DNA of 64,000 nt, taken from NCBI GenBank assembly GCA_963932465.1, contig OZ010787.1:30322087-30386086 (forward strand), given 5' to 3'. Shown here piece by piece: positions 1-11,928 of this stretch. Both the position numbers and the translations under genes were made by a program. A model generated the notes under the pieces. It ran no database searches. It was not told where the DNA came from and saw only the letters and a program-made list of their open reading frames with translations. How positions within the stretch are numbered: the stretch's first letter is position 1; every line of letters starts with the position of its first letter. Source of the DNA: Maratus speciosus (taxonomy: Eukaryota > Arthropoda > Arachnida > Araneae > Salticidae).

Positions 1-526
1 GGTTTGTATGAAAAATCTAAAAAGAAAATTTTTCTAAAATAATATTGGTATTCAGTTGGCGGACCATTTGGGAGCCCTGCACATAGTAAAAATAAAAATG
101 TAGTCATTTGTTTTAGAGTGCGGAACATTACGTTTTATAGGAACTGTTTAGAATTGAGTGCCACGATATTACACCGGTAGTTTTAGTCATACGTGTATCG
201 TTCAAACGTCATTTATGATTTTTCAATGCTCTGGTGAATTTTCACAGGAAAAAAAAAGGTGTTGCCATTGGAAAATTTCGATTTTTTTTTTTTTACTTTA
301 ACCGTAACCGTGAGAACTCTATTGTTTAAAAACATCACGTTTTCGAGCGTATATCTTCAAATAACTAAATCTGAAATTTTCTTTCGATTTGTTGAGCGGT
401 TAGGTCGCTAGGGGTACATATATCGGCAAGTATTTTTACGAATACCTTATATATATCATTAAATATTTTTCTTGATTACTTAACACAAACTATGAAGTAA
501 TGCGAGAAAGAGTTTCACAAAAGCCC
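1..526. other. AT-rich spacer, nothing recognised
   Basis: No reading frame of useful length, repeat terminus or RNA gene was recognised here. There are only short poly-A and poly-T runs. Confidence 0.5.
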
Positions 527-532
527 ATAATG

Positions 533-681
533 TTATAGCAGCAAGTTTTATTATTTTTATTACCACTAAAATTTAGGAAATATTTTTGACTTATTGAATT
601 GCAGAGCCACCAATTAAAAATAGAAAATCTTACTATTAAATTCTAGTGGTAATAAAAAAACCTAAACTTTGGCAGCTACGA
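533..681. mobile_element. 149-bp palindromic MITE, CATAGCTGC family (copy 1 of 4)
   Basis: The termini TTATAGCAGC and GGCAGCTACGA are near-complementary, and the inner arms carry TACCACTAAAATTTA and its complement. It is flanked on both sides by ATAATG (527-532 and 682-687), a 6-bp target duplication. Related copies of 148-151 bp lie at 12382, 32298 and 40219. It has no coding capacity. Confidence 0.75.
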
Positions 682-1075
682 ATAATGCTAACACATTCAC
701 GAGGGGAAACCAGAATTCTCGTTTTCATTCAAAAAACATCATTGACTGTAAGACATTTTACAGTAAATTCGTACATTAAAAGATATTTAGTGATCATGAA
801 CTTCGGAAACCTATCCAGAACACAAATTTATAAAAGACTTCAGAACAGGGAGGAACTTTTACTGTTTCGAAATTCATATTTGATAAAAATTGCCCATCGG
901 CAACGAGTTAATATTAACAATGTTATTCTTCAAAACATGATGATGTCTCCCTTGATGACAGTGCTGAATGTTTTAATGGTTAATTTTTACAAATGAATGC
1001 ACTCAAATAAAGGTTTTAACCTAAATAGCCATTCATTTCTTTATTAAAAAACTACAAAATTTACATTATAATTAA

Positions 1076-1909
1076 CATTTCACCATGTATTTTATCATGT
1101 GTAAAAAAATTTAATTCTAAAATTTTGTAAAACCCCGACGTGATAGAAAATGTCTGTTAGCAGATTCGGATTCTACATGCAAAATTACATAACAAAATGT
1201 TTATTACAAATCAGATACAAAATCGCTGTTGACTAGTGCTATTGTTAATTTTAGAAAAAGAAAGAAGAATGCGTAGTTGTGAAAGTAAAATGCTATGATG
1301 CGCTCAAAAGCAGTAAAGTACAAAATACCAATTTTAATTGCTAAAAGTGCAACATTTCACCACGTATTTTACCATGTATGAAAAATTAAATTCTAAAACT
1401 TTGTAAAACCCTGACGTGATAAAAAATATCTGTTAGCAGATTCGGATTCTAGATCACCGCCCCCTGAATACTAGGCCTGAGCGCTGTACCAAAAATGGCG
1501 GCTGCCGAAGGCGGATTTTTTTCAGCGTGTGTACGGCCCCTTAAATATTCCTACCAATAATTTTTTGAAGTTTTTTCCGCTTCATTTTTCTGAGAATAAA
1601 CAAGGTAGAGAAATCTTTTATAAAATACTGGTGTTAACATTTAAGGGACCGTACCTACGCTAAAAAAAATCCGCCTTCGGCAGCCACCATTTTTGTGTGA
1701 GCGCTCAGGCCTAGTATTCAGGGGGCGGTGTTCCAGATGCAAAATTACAAAAAAAAGTTTTTTACAAACCAGATACAAAATGGCTGTTGACTAGTGCTAT
1801 TGTTAATTTTAGAAAAAAAACAAGAGTGTATAGTTGTGAAAGTAAAATGCTATGATGCGCTCAAAAGCAGTAAAGTACATAATACCAATTTTAATTGCGA
1901 AAAGTGTAA
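1076..1909. repeat. ~277-bp direct tandem duplication, second copy split by a MITE
   Basis: The segment 1076-1352 is repeated at 1353-1446 and 1731-1909. Landmarks shared by both copies are the catttcaccaYgtattttaYc start, a GACGTGATA block and a GCTATGATGCGCTCAAAAGC block. The second copy is interrupted by a 276-bp MITE, so the duplication came first. The copies differ at scattered bases, so it is not very recent. Confidence 0.85.
1455..1730. mobile_element. 276-bp foldback MITE, hAT-like (8-bp target duplication)
   Basis: The ends CACCGCCCCCTGAATACTAG and its complement form long inverted arms that continue through a GC-rich block (GAAGGCGGATTTTTTTC and its complement). The flanks are TTCTAGAT (1447-1454) and TTCCAGAT (1731-1738), an 8-bp duplication with one mismatch, as expected of hAT-type insertion. 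The upstream duplicate at 1076-1352 preserves the uninterrupted site. The loop is unique and non-coding. Confidence 0.85.
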
Positions 1910-2100
1910 ATTGAATCTTTAAAAACAGTAAAAATACCTGAAAAATTGAATGATGACGTTTCATGGACAGTGCAATTTTAGAATATATTTATTTATTTGT
2001 TTTGAAAATGATTCGGGAAGAATCGAAATATGTAAACAGTCAAATAAGCCAATTTTTATTGTTTTTAAAGTTTTAATTTACACCTTTCAGCAATTACAAT
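1890..2100. repeat. ~210-bp imperfect palindrome, MITE-like
   Basis: The left arm (GTGTAAATTGAATCTTTAAA and onward) is complementary to the right arm (TTTAAAGTTTTAATTTACAC), with a loop of roughly 100 bp. No clear target duplication was found, so it is annotated only as a foldback repeat. Confidence 0.5.
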
Positions 2101-2267
2101 TAGTATATTATTAAAAGGTGTTAATCTGCTATATATTCAGTAAAGTACATTTAAAACATAGGAGGACATCTAGCGTAGTAAATAAAAATTAGAAAACTGC
2201 ATTTAAATAATGGCACGGTGTTTTGATGTATTTATTATTTTAATTATACACTCTAAGTATAAGACAG

Positions 2268-2456
2268 CAGTGTTGTCAGTCCACTACTTGTTTTTATTCA
2301 GATAGCGTCATTGCTGCTACTTTTCAGAAATAGTAAGATTAGCCATATTTCGAGTGATTTAACCTATCATTAAATAAGGAGAGTAATAAAATTTCAAAAA
2401 TAAGGTACCAATCAAGCGATCTGAAATTAAAAAAAGTAGCGGACTGGCAAAAGTGT
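2268..2456. mobile_element. ~190-bp MITE, CAGTGTTG family (copy 1)
   Basis: The left end CAGTGTTGTCAGTCCACTAC is complementary to the right end GTAGCGGACTGGCAAAAGTG. A better-preserved relative lies at 39217-39409, sharing CAGTGTTG, CTACTT, ATTCAGAT and an inner CACTTTT arm. It is non-coding. Confidence 0.6.
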
Positions 2457-2783
2457 AAGATGCTAAAACCAAATCACTTCATGTCAATACAGGTAAAATC
2501 CTTCTTTTGTACAAATTATGTATTCCCACCATTATATCCATGCATAATAATTTTACTGTATGCGACCGGCCATTATTTAGCATAAACTAGCTGACCCGAT
2601 CTTTGTTTCTCGGCCGTGCGATAATAAAGATAAATACGCAAATGAACTACTAATTTAGACTAATTAGACTAAACATGTAAAAAACTACGATGGTGTTGTG
2701 ACCGCTTCACAACTAACAAATTAAATATTTAAGAGTAATACTTCCTATAGAAAACAATATTTGACCATGTAAAAAGACTTTAA

Positions 2784-2994
2784 CCTCTTGCAGGGCACCG
2801 GTATGTTATATATACCAGTTAAATTTAATTCCCAAATGGCAATTTGGCATCAGAATTTATGAATTAATTTTTTCTTTATATAATATACGCGAAGAAAAGC
2901 TTTTACTTACTTGCTTATAAATTTGTTCATAAATACCGGTGTCAATCAATCATTTTAACATTTTTGCAACAGAAATACTTCGCCCCTGAAGGGG
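2784..2994. mobile_element. 211-bp TTAA-flanked MITE (ACCGGTATRTTATATA family)
   Basis: It is bounded by TTAA at 2780-2783 and 2995-2998. The outer ends are CCTCTTGCAGGGCACCGGTA and CGCCCCTGAAGGGG. The TTAA target and the C-rich termini are those of piggyBac-type MITEs. It is related to 39464-39672 and to a decayed copy ending near 8993. Confidence 0.75.
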
Positions 2995-3089
2995 TTAAAC
3001 AATTTTCAAACAAAAAACAGAACGGCAGTAAATATGTATCCTAAATCTATATTATGAAGCAGAAACATGTCCGTGAGTAATGCCGACGC

Positions 3090-5064
3090 CATATAATGGA
3101 TTTATGAGTAAAGAGGAAAGGCATATAGTGTAGAGTCTACCAGTTGCGAAGTAGCCGAGGAAGTTTTTGCAAGATGGCGACCGATTTTCTACACCGGACC
3201 AACAATTTCGAATTACAGCAGAAGCAATTTTTTACCTGTAAATTTTGATTAGAAAATTTCGCTTCATTATAGCAGCTTATTCGTGCAAAACAACTCCTTA
3301 AATATGGTTAACATTTCTAATCGTTCTTACAAGTGGATGTTAGCCCAGGTATCAGGGCTTAATTTGCGCCGGAGCCCGGCTCCGGTACTTCTCTGTTTTT
3401 AGTAAATATTTAAATATTGGTCGGAATTCACCGGAGCTTATAAATACAGGGCTCCGGAGTCCAGTGCAATAGCGCTTCCGAAAAACCGAAGCCTAAATTA
3501 CCTTTTCCTTTCCTTCCCATCTCCAAGATTTTGCATTCTTTTTTACCAAAACACTTATATGTGACGTAATGTGTCGCACACGTAGGAAATGGAGATAAAG
3601 CGGACTCAATTTTTATATCAGTTTTTGGGCTTGGACTGACTCGAGCTCAATCTGTATTACATTTAAAATTTTATTTAATCATGAATAGAAAAAAAAACTT
3701 TCCTTCCTTTAAAATTACGTATTATATTCTATTTTAAATCATTTTAATGCTATTTTGATAAGAATGAAGGGGAAACAGAAACGGTTTTTCTATTTCAAAT
3801 TTATGTCGGCGAATTGTTGATACGGCGCCACTAAAGAGACTGAACAATGAATTTGCTTTCAGTTCGATTTTCTTTTGTGACAGTATGATAATTTTTTATT
3901 GGCTGTTTTTTTTATTTATTTAGATGTCTAACCTGAAAAGAATATTTTCTGTTTCAGCCAACAAGCATCAGCTTGAGGTTTTGTTTGTTAGAGTTGTTTT
4001 TTTTTTTTTTTTGTCTTCTATTGCGCATAAGTATAAAAATCACGTTAGCTATTTTTCTATTTATTTTGTATCATTAACGGTACCCATGTTAAGGCTCTGC
4101 TCTGCACATTTACGAAGTCACTTTCATTTGTAAGTAGATATAATTGCCATGTATTGTTTACTGATAGAAAGCAATGGAGCAGTGTTTTCCTTTTTTCTAT
4201 AAAAGCATCGATTCTTTCCTATGACGGTGCCAAATTTTTAATTTCATATGGTTTTCAGGGACGCACCAGAAAATATATTTATGCGGAAGGAATGGATTAT
4301 AGTTTAAGATATGCACTTTCTAGGAGATTGTAAAACACTGTTCCATTCTTCGGCATATAAATATTAATTTCTGTAAATTTCATTCATTTTTTTCTTAAAA
4401 AGGCATAGCTGCGAACTATCCCTTTTTTGTGTTAACACTATTTCCGAATCATAATCCTTACCCTATTTAATCGCAGAATTCTGCAATTAATTAACATTAA
4501 AATTAGGCAAAGATTACTATTCAGAAGGCGTGATAACTAAAAAGTAGAATAGTTGACAACTAAGTATATGCTGATAGATATATTTAAAATTTTTATTTTG
4601 CTAAAGAAAAAAATGCGTTAAATTTTGCAAATAATGTACGAAGAATAAATATGCAGATTGGAGTGACAGGGGGGGGGGGGGGGTACGGTTGTTGTAGCGG
4701 TAGCTCAGAATATTAGGGCTCCGGTACTTTTTTTGTTAGAAATTAAACCCTGCCAGGTATTATAATCTCTTTTTCACTGACACTCACAGGAGGTTGTTTA
4801 GGTGGTCACAATTTGGCGTAAACATAGGACCTGATTACCGACGAAATAAACTTCTGCCATAAAAATAAATCTGTTTTAGTCATAATTTTTACTAAAATTC
4901 TGCATTAATAAGACCTTTAAATAAAGAGAAAATTTCTATTCAAATTCACTGGTGGAAGTTTGTTCCATCTGTAATAAGCCACAGCGAAACCGGTTACAGT
5001 TGAAGTTTCACCATTTTGAGGATATGTCGATTCATCTTTATTTATAGTTCCATGCGCCATGTGG
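3090..5064. mobile_element. Diverged MITE related to 21655-22195, split by a hAT element
   Basis: The pieces 3090-3344 and 4761-5064 match, in the same order, the reverse complement of the 541-bp MITE near 22 kb. Shared blocks include TCTACCAGTTGCGA, CAAGATGGCG and GGTGAAACTTCAACTGTAAC (one mismatch in the other copy). The extra 1.4 kb in the middle is a separate insertion. Confidence 0.65.
3353..4752. mobile_element. 1.40-kb non-autonomous hAT-type element
   Basis: It is bounded by a perfect 8-bp target duplication, CCAGGTAT (3345-3352 and 4753-4760). The ends are CAGGGCTTAATTT and AAATTAAACCCTG, and a subterminal CCGGAGCCCGGCTCCGG palindrome is partly mirrored near the right end (GGGCTCCGGTAC). 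An 8-bp duplication and CAGGG-type termini are typical of hAT elements. No transposase frame is visible; the interior has a G13 run near 4671. The same terminus starts again at 63690. Confidence 0.85.
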
Positions 5065-6239
5065 ATGGAAAGATTATTCTATGGTATCATTTTTTTTTTA
5101 TTGAACATTTTTAATTTTTGCACCATTGACTAGAAAATAGAATAATGCTGTTTATTTAATGAATAATCTTTATAAATTTCGTAGTAATATACCGTGAAGA
5201 GTAGTTTTCTAGCAATTGTTCCAGAAACTTATCACGAATGTCTCCCTAAAAAATTACTGGTTTTCAAAACACGAACCAGTGGGAGCATGAATTTGTTTCA
5301 AAACTGTATCTTAATTTATTTATTTGTTTGTTTATGGTTAGAAAATATTTTTTATGCATTATGTTTTTTAAAAATTTGTTTCTATAGCATGCAACCCTAC
5401 GACGAAAGATTAACCCATTTGCGCTGAAACAATATAAATAGTTCACACTTATTTCCGTCTAATTTTCAAAACGACATTAAAACTGTACCAAAAAAGGAAC
5501 AAATAAGTAAAACACAAGTTTAACCCATTAACTGCCAAACCTATACAGCAAGAATGTTCAATTTTTTTGTTGAAAGTCGTTTGCCACCAGAAATTCCGAA
5601 AGGTAAATTTCGTTTTACTAACAGAGCGAAATTTCTGCCAATAAATTAGGCAATTTTTTTGTTTTAAAATATTGGTGTCAAAGTAATTAATTTAAGCAAG
5701 ATCAATTATTTTGAATGTTGCGTGAACGCAACACCAGCGGGTAATGGGAACAGATATATAATCGAAATCCGAACTTAAAGACATAAATAATCATAAAAAA
5801 GACTGCTGTAAATGGTGAAATATTTGTTAGTTTCTTTAACTATTTTACTCTGGCGTGTACCTAATACGAAAGTACCGTTTATAACAATTTTCAAACTTTC
5901 ATTTAGTGCATAATTCACATATTACATGTACAAATGCTGTTCGGTGTTGTTCGTGACTAAACCCCCCCCCCCCCAAAAAAAAAAGAGAGTTTTTAATTAC
6001 AATTGCTTTCTTGTATATTGTGTGCATTGAGCAATATGTTTTGTAACCCGGGATTTTCGAGCTAGATCTTAACAAGAACGAAAAATTATGCGAACGGTAT
6101 AGATGAAACAATTTCCAACACATTCAGAATACTATAACCAAATTTCACAGTTTATAAAGGTGAAATACGATGTCTAAATGAATAATTTAGAAAACGCATA
6201 ACCATAACGTTTTTGAAAAGCCAATTTCTGCTATTACCA
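5065..6239. other. AT-rich spacer with one shared repeat fragment
   Basis: No gene was recognised. The stretch 5170-5290 is similar to 14190-14300 (TTTATAAATTTCGTAG, then AAAAAATTACTGGTT), so both are pieces of one interspersed repeat. A TTAACCCATTAACTGCC segment at 5522 and GCGGGTAATGGG near 5738 may be a decayed TTAA MITE. A C14-A10 homopolymer junction lies near 5961-5985. Confidence 0.45.
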
Positions 6240-6900
6240 TGAATTATCGGAAAAATATACATTTTTTTGTGCAGCCCTGTATATGATCTATTGATATTTG
6301 TGTATTCTAAGTAGCATACTAAAAGTTAGTTCGTTTAAATGCATAGCACAATTTAAAATTTAAATTCAGCAATTTCCGCCAATAAATTTACGTTCTTGAA
6401 AACTTTTGCGCTGCCCTGATCTACAGAATTTATACACACCAAGTACCATTTAAAAATAACTAAATTTACAAACGCATATCAGAATTGAAAACGCACTTCC
6501 AGCAATTATTGTTTGGGGCTTCAATAGTTCATTTTCTTCTGTAGTCAAAACCTTTTGGTTGTCCCTGTAAATGAACGATAAAGTCTATGCCCATCATGCT
6601 CGATAGTAAGAACCTTGTAGTACACTTCAGTGATAAATATCAATTTCAATATGTTTAAAAAAGTGTAATATCATTAAAATACACCCCAAACGATTTTCCC
6701 CCATGGACCGTAATGTAACGCAATTCTTTTCAGTGGCCCTGTAAATAAACCGTAAATGCTACAAACTTTTTTTTCAATAACGAACATTACATAGTGATAT
6801 CCAATAACACGTATCCATTTCATGGCAGTCGGACAATATTTATGCGGGTTAGAGCACGGACAGGTGCACAAACAGACAGACGGACAGACAAACCGAATTC
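6240..6900 (-). repeat. Degenerate ~130-170 bp tandem repeats (GCCCTG family)
   Basis: The landmark tTTTtG-x-GCCCTGt-a recurs at about 6283, 6412, 6562 and 6732, with similar AT-rich sequence between. The segment ends in a short GACAGACGGACAGACA stretch. The same family, in opposite orientation, fills 51030-52100 and has a stray unit near 62440. It is non-coding. Confidence 0.6.
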
Positions 6901-7493
6901 ATAAACACTTTTCTACTATGTTGGAAAGTTTGAAAAGTGAAAGATTATTTCGGAGGATTGAAAAAGTATAAAACTCAACTCGTATCTACCCATCTTCTTT
7001 CATATAATTATTTCAAAACTATTCTCGTTACTTTCAAGTAATAAGGAGGAAAATTATTAAACTGGAATTTTCTTGAATTGATAATTTGGGATATAAAGGG
7101 TTCTACTCGTATGAGTATGAATGTAGAAAGCCCCATGAGCATCGAGAGTTTGTAAAGCAACTTTAGAAAATGATAGGTAGATATGTATAATTTATCATAA
7201 GCATTATGAGCGAGTTTAATCAAAATTTCGAATCAAAATTTTCGAACTCAGGCATTTAATAATTAGTTGCTTAGCAACATTTAATCTCTAAAATACGTAG
7301 GCGTTTGGAGTTTGCCAAGCAGAACTTGTTCAAACTTGGGAAGTGGGAAGGATTAGAATTGAGATTTCAATCTTTAAAGACATCTTTGAGAATTATAAAC
7401 GTCATTCATTACTTGCTAGTAGGTTTAAGGTTTTCATCTCTTACTGTAGAGTATTATTTGAAAGTCTCTTCATGTTGGTATAAAATAAAAATA

Positions 7494-7837
7494 TTTAATT
7501 TGTAATCGTAAAATTAAAAATACTAAACAGTTACACTCTAAATTTTCTCCTTTAGAATTATTTTCTTCAAATGTGCAATAAATAAATTTATAAAAATTTA
7601 TTTTTTATAACATTTCACGATTAATTAGTAAAACGATTAAAAATGGATCCTTACAAATAATTTTATTTAATTTGTAATCGTAAAATTAAAAATACTAAAC
7701 AGTTACACTCTAAATTTTCTCCTTTAGAATTATTTTCTTCAAATGTACAATAAATAAATTTATAAAAATTTATTTTTTATAACATTTCACGATTAATTAG
7801 TAAAACGATTAAAAATGGATCCTTACAAATAATTTTA
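7494..7837. repeat. Perfect 172-bp tandem duplication
   Basis: Two adjacent units (7494-7665 and 7666-7837) appear to differ at one base (gtgcaataa versus gtacaataa). The near-identity implies a very recent duplication or an assembly artefact. Confidence 0.9.
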
Positions 7838-7972
7838 TTGAATATGTAAGCATTTCCAATTCAATTATTACTTAACCATCATGCGTAGTACATGGTCTTG
7901 TAATCGTTTTAAAAATCGAAAAAAAAGTATTGACGGATTTACAAGTGTCAGACACTAGAGATTCCAAAAAAC

Positions 7973-7976
<4 letters not shown>

Positions 7977-8009
<33 letters not shown>
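7977..8009. repeat. A33 homopolymer
   Basis: An uninterrupted run of 33 A. It could be the tail of a decayed retroposed sequence, but no recognisable body precedes it. Confidence 0.9.
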
Positions 8010-8011
<2 letters not shown>

Positions 8012-8379
8012 CCTTCCGTCTCTTTGTGTGTGAGACTATAAACGCTTTATCTTCTGAACAAATTGAGATAGAGACTTGAAATTAGGTGTGTATTTAGTAC
8101 GTAAGAATGAGAAGAAGCCTGTTCAATTTTATCAACATCGATTATACGGAACTATGTTTTTTGAACTCTCGAAATATTCGTTATGATAAAAGGTATATAA
8201 AAATCTTCGAAAGTGTTTATGTTAAGGAGTGAATATAAAAGTCAATAAAAAACATAAATTTTGCATAAACAATGAAGTCGATCAGATAATTAGTTGCCGA
8301 GATATTTGTAATACTATTTTCCACAATCTTCGATTTTTCATGACACTATATTTCATTCAAATTTCAATTCAAAGATATA

Positions 8380-8600
8380 CAGGTTGGCTGAAAAGTATTG
8401 GCGGGTTGTTTGACGCTGCCATTTCACAACCAAAATTGGGAGAAAACCTGATTATTTTTTATAATTTTTGTAGTATTTTTGTAATCACGCGCTGAAAATA
8501 TCTAAATTTATTTTAACACACATGGCAGAAAACAACACGGAAGCTCATTTTGAGAATTTTCGTCAAAATTCAGAAGAAATGTATTTCTTTTAAAAGAATA
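8380..8600 (+). mobile_element. Possible 5' fragment of a mariner-type element
   Basis: A TA dinucleotide is followed by CAGGTTGGCTGAAAAGT, which resembles mariner terminal repeats of the AGGTTGGCTNAAAAGT type. About 140 bp later an ATG starts a short frame (MAENNTEAHFENFRQNS) and then stops. No second end or catalytic motif was found, so this is a truncated relic at best. Confidence 0.35.
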
Positions 8601-8859
8601 TATTATCTATACATGAAACAACAGTATTAAGTAAAGACATCCATTATGTTTATCATTATTAAATAGAATTGCATTTAAAAATTTTAAAATATACAGTTTT
8701 CAGCATATTAATTACCGTTACTCTATTAACCATTAACGAAAATACTGTTAATAATTACCAATATACGCTCGAATATACAGTATTCATAATTGGCGATATG
8801 TGAGTATACATTTATTATGATTTTAAATTCTAAATACCACACTGACAACAGCAGTATGA

Positions 8860-8993
8860 AATCAAAATTTTTTATTTATTAAGTACGCCGAGAAAGACTT
8901 TTACGTATTTTCAAATGAATTCGGTTGTCAATTCTGGTGTCAGTCAATCATTTCAGCATTTTACGAGTAGAAGTGCTTTGCCCCTGAAAATGT
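8860..8993. mobile_element. Decayed copy of the 2784-2994 TTAA MITE
   Basis: The right half is aligned with 2880-2994 (CTGGTGTCAGTCAATCATTT, then TTTGCCCCTGAAAATGTTAAC). The left end could not be placed. Confidence 0.5.
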
Positions 8994-9279
8994 TAACGAA
9001 ATCGAGTGGTAATGAAGAACAGATATATGTAATGAAAAGTGATAAGATATTTTAGTAATGGGTTGAAGGAATCATTTTAATATTCGAATGAATCCTTCGG
9101 GGATGCTCAAAAACTTAGTTTCTAGCCTTTTTATATTTTTTTATTCAATTACCACCATGAATTTTGTAAAAATGAAAGAAACAAAAGCATAGATGATATT
9201 CATCTTAAATTTTTTCAATCAATTATCTTCCAAAATTCGTAAGATAAATAATTTTTTTGCATTGTTATTGGGTTCTTAA

Positions 9280-9526
9280 CACGTTAAACGCCACGTCAGT
9301 CACCGGTGACCGACACTGAATATTCGTTTAGAACGCGACATTTTCCGATGACTGACGGTCTAAAATATGATATAAAACTACATATATATATTATTTTTAG
9401 GATTTACAGAAAATTTGTTTAATTTTTTTTATCTTTTATTTGTTACAGGATTATGCTTTCGTAAAAGTTACTTAAATCATTGTAAATTTTTCAGCTCCAG
9501 TATCAGTCACCGTGGCACTCTACGTG
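9280..9526. mobile_element. 247-bp TTAA-flanked MITE with CAC termini
   Basis: TTAA at 9276-9279 and 9527-9530 bounds the ends CACGTTAAACGCCACGTCAG and CACCGTGGCACTCTACGTG, an imperfect inverted repeat. The CAC ends match those of the piggyBac-like element at 23796-25511 better than the CCC ends of the other small elements do. Confidence 0.7.
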
Positions 9527-9534
9527 TTAAATTG

Positions 9535-10300
9535 ATTTTAATTAAAATAAGAAATTATTTTTACGATACAAAATTTCAGGTAAAAATTGAATTTTAAAAA
9601 ACAGAGGTTGGCAACTATGTTTTTGCTCATGCCCGAATGATTCACTCAAATAGTTAAATCATTTATTCTGCCCACAACTAAGATATTCAGAATCACAGTG
9701 TTTCCTAATTCCGTATTTTATATAGACAACAGAGTCGTACAGAATCATTAATCGTACTATAATAAAATATATTTTGTTATTATCGAAAAAATATATCAAG
9801 TTCTGACAGCTAAATTTTCCTGTAAAACAATCCCATAAAAATATGGAAACTATAATGGTAATTGAGTCGCTAGTACAAGTTGCGTATTTTTACGAGAATT
9901 TTGTTTTTTCGAAAAGCATTCGTGAAGTCGTCAAAAATCAGCGAATGTGGATTTGAGATTATTCTTAACATTGAAAAAGCCGTATAGTTTTATAAAAATA
10001 TTTTACACAAGAAGTTTTATTAGAAAATGTTAAACTTACTTATTTAATTTTTTTCTTCTTTGTTTCTTTTAAATTTATTTTATAAAGAAATTTCTGGGTC
10101 GAACGGTAATACATTCATTTGGTAAGGGTCAATATTAACCCTCACGGTCCTAATAGTGTAAACAGATATGCATCATTCTAAGCTAAATGTAAATTTTATG
10201 GACGTCTAAAAACTGTGAATTACCCCTTAAATGCGCGATTTTTTATTTTATTTCGAAAAAATTATGTGTGATTTTCTGAACGGTTTATTACACAGGAAAA
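9535..10300. other. AT-rich spacer
   Basis: No gene or repeat terminus was recognised. A lone TTAACCCTCACGGTCC near 10136 may be a fragment of a TTAA MITE end. Confidence 0.4.
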
Positions 10301-10306
10301 ATAATG

Positions 10307-10356
10307 AAAAAATCAGAGATACATTTTTTATATGAAAAATGTATCTCTGATTTTTT
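10307..10356. repeat. Perfect 22-bp inverted repeat with 6-nt loop
   Basis: The arm AAAAAATCAGAGATACATTT (plus TT) at 10307-10328 is exactly complementary to 10335-10356 across the loop tatatg. It is an isolated short hairpin. It is not a Rho-independent terminator in this eukaryotic setting, and the stem is too short for a typical microRNA precursor. Confidence 0.9.
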
Positions 10357-10517
10357 GATCAACCTTTTCTTCTGTTGCACATCTGCAATACAAGAAAAAA
10401 CTACCGTCGTGCAGCTGTTTTAAGCTAAAATAATGCAAATTAGTAAATACTTTAATAAGTCTGTCTCCAAATACCTTATTTTACACAATTATTTATTTTA
10501 TAAGACTTAAATTTTAA

Positions 10518-10995
10518 CCCTTTAATTCCTATGATAGAATACGTTCAAAAAATTACATAGTTCACAGAATCTGACTTTACACCAGAAAGTTTAACCCTTT
10601 CAGGGGCAAATGTTGAAATAATTTATTGCCACCAGTATTTACAAGATTTTTTTTTTTGTTTTTTTTTGTTGTTGTTTTTTTGTTGTTGTTTTTTTGTAAA
10701 CAAGTAAAAGCATATTTTTGCGTATTTAATAAAGGTGAAATTTTCATTATAAAATTCCGGTGGCAATGTGGCAATTAGGGATAAATATTATGTGATGCCG
10801 TGACGACATCGCCGCCCTTCCACGGGTTAAATGGTTAATATCGCTTTACTTAACGGAATGTCTCTTTCTTAATTAAAGCAAATATTGCTATTTCTATTTT
10901 AATTTTATGGTGTGAATTAGATATATGCGAATAAAAAAATCTATTAAATTCAAAAGAGTACTGTTTGCATATATGAAAAGCTGCTCGCTAAAGGG
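10518..10995. mobile_element. Two nested TTAA-bounded segments
   Basis: The inner unit 10595-10826 is bounded by TTAA (10591 and 10827) with ends CCCTTTCAGGGGCAAATG and CCGCCCTTCCACGGG. It lies inside a wider TTAA pair (10514 and 10996) with ends CCCTTTAATTCC and GCTAAAGGG. The inner unit is reasonably supported; the outer rests on only 7 bp of matching ends. Runs of TTTTTTGTTGTTG lie inside. Confidence 0.5.
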
Positions 10996-10999
10996 TTAA

Positions 11000-11894
11000 G
11001 CAAGTTAACCACGAATATTAAATATCTTTTCAACATTTCTAATCAAGCACTGCACTGTATACTAGCTTAAATATAAAAAAAATAATAACTGATATTTAAA
11101 AACAATAAATTTTATAAATTTCAATACCAAGGATTTTCCAAAAATTTTAATTTTGTAATTGAATCCTTTATTTTTAAGAACTGAAAATTTTACAGCAAAA
11201 GCAAATTTTATTTGGGTGTATTTCCTTTCTTTATATATATATATATATATATATTTTATTTATTTATTTATATAATCTGCATTTTAGTCAGAACAGAAAA
11301 CATTACTATTAATAACATTTATTTAAAATCAGTCCCCAGAGCTACCCCGTATTTTTTCTTTCCGCTATTCAATAGATCCCATTTTTATGTTGATATGATT
11401 GTATAATTATTTCTGAAGTAGAAATTTTGTGATTTTGCTTTCAATTAATATAATTTAGCCCTAAGACAGGCTTAATGAAAATAAGTCGTTACCTATACAT
11501 TTTGAAGTTACTGTAACCATGTTTCTAAGACTTAGTAATTTTGGTCAATTTTAGACATTTTTTAAAATTTACTACTATTCCTGAGCTGAAATTTCTGCAA
11601 TTTGAATTAAAATCAGGAATTCAAATAATAAAATATAATTAAAAGAAAAATCTCCCAAGTTATTAACCCCTTGCGCTCTGTGACGTACGCTGCGTATGTC
11701 ATGCTATTTCTGTCATTTCCGAGAATAATGTACGCAGCATACCGTCATTATATCTAACTAAATTTTTAACTGGGCATTCCGAATTCTTATAAGAAATTGT
11801 TAACTGTTATTTTTGCTTTACAAAATGAATGATTTTCCATAAGTAAAATAAAATAAAATTACCAATTAAATTATTGTGGTTCAAATTGCTAATT

Positions 11895-11928
<34 letters not shown>

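Noticed and set aside
646..996. 116-codon plus-strand open frame
   Set aside because: It starts inside a MITE arm, has no recognisable domain and no supporting context; likely chance.
7266..7278. GTTGCTTAGCAAC as an RFX X-box
   Set aside because: A single palindromic match with no gene nearby; expected by chance often enough in a genome.
8229..8495. 88-codon open frame
   Set aside because: It crosses the mariner-like terminal repeat at 8380 and has no domain.
10307..10356. microRNA precursor
   Set aside because: The stem is only 22 bp with a 6-nt loop, shorter than usual animal precursors, and extremely AT-rich.
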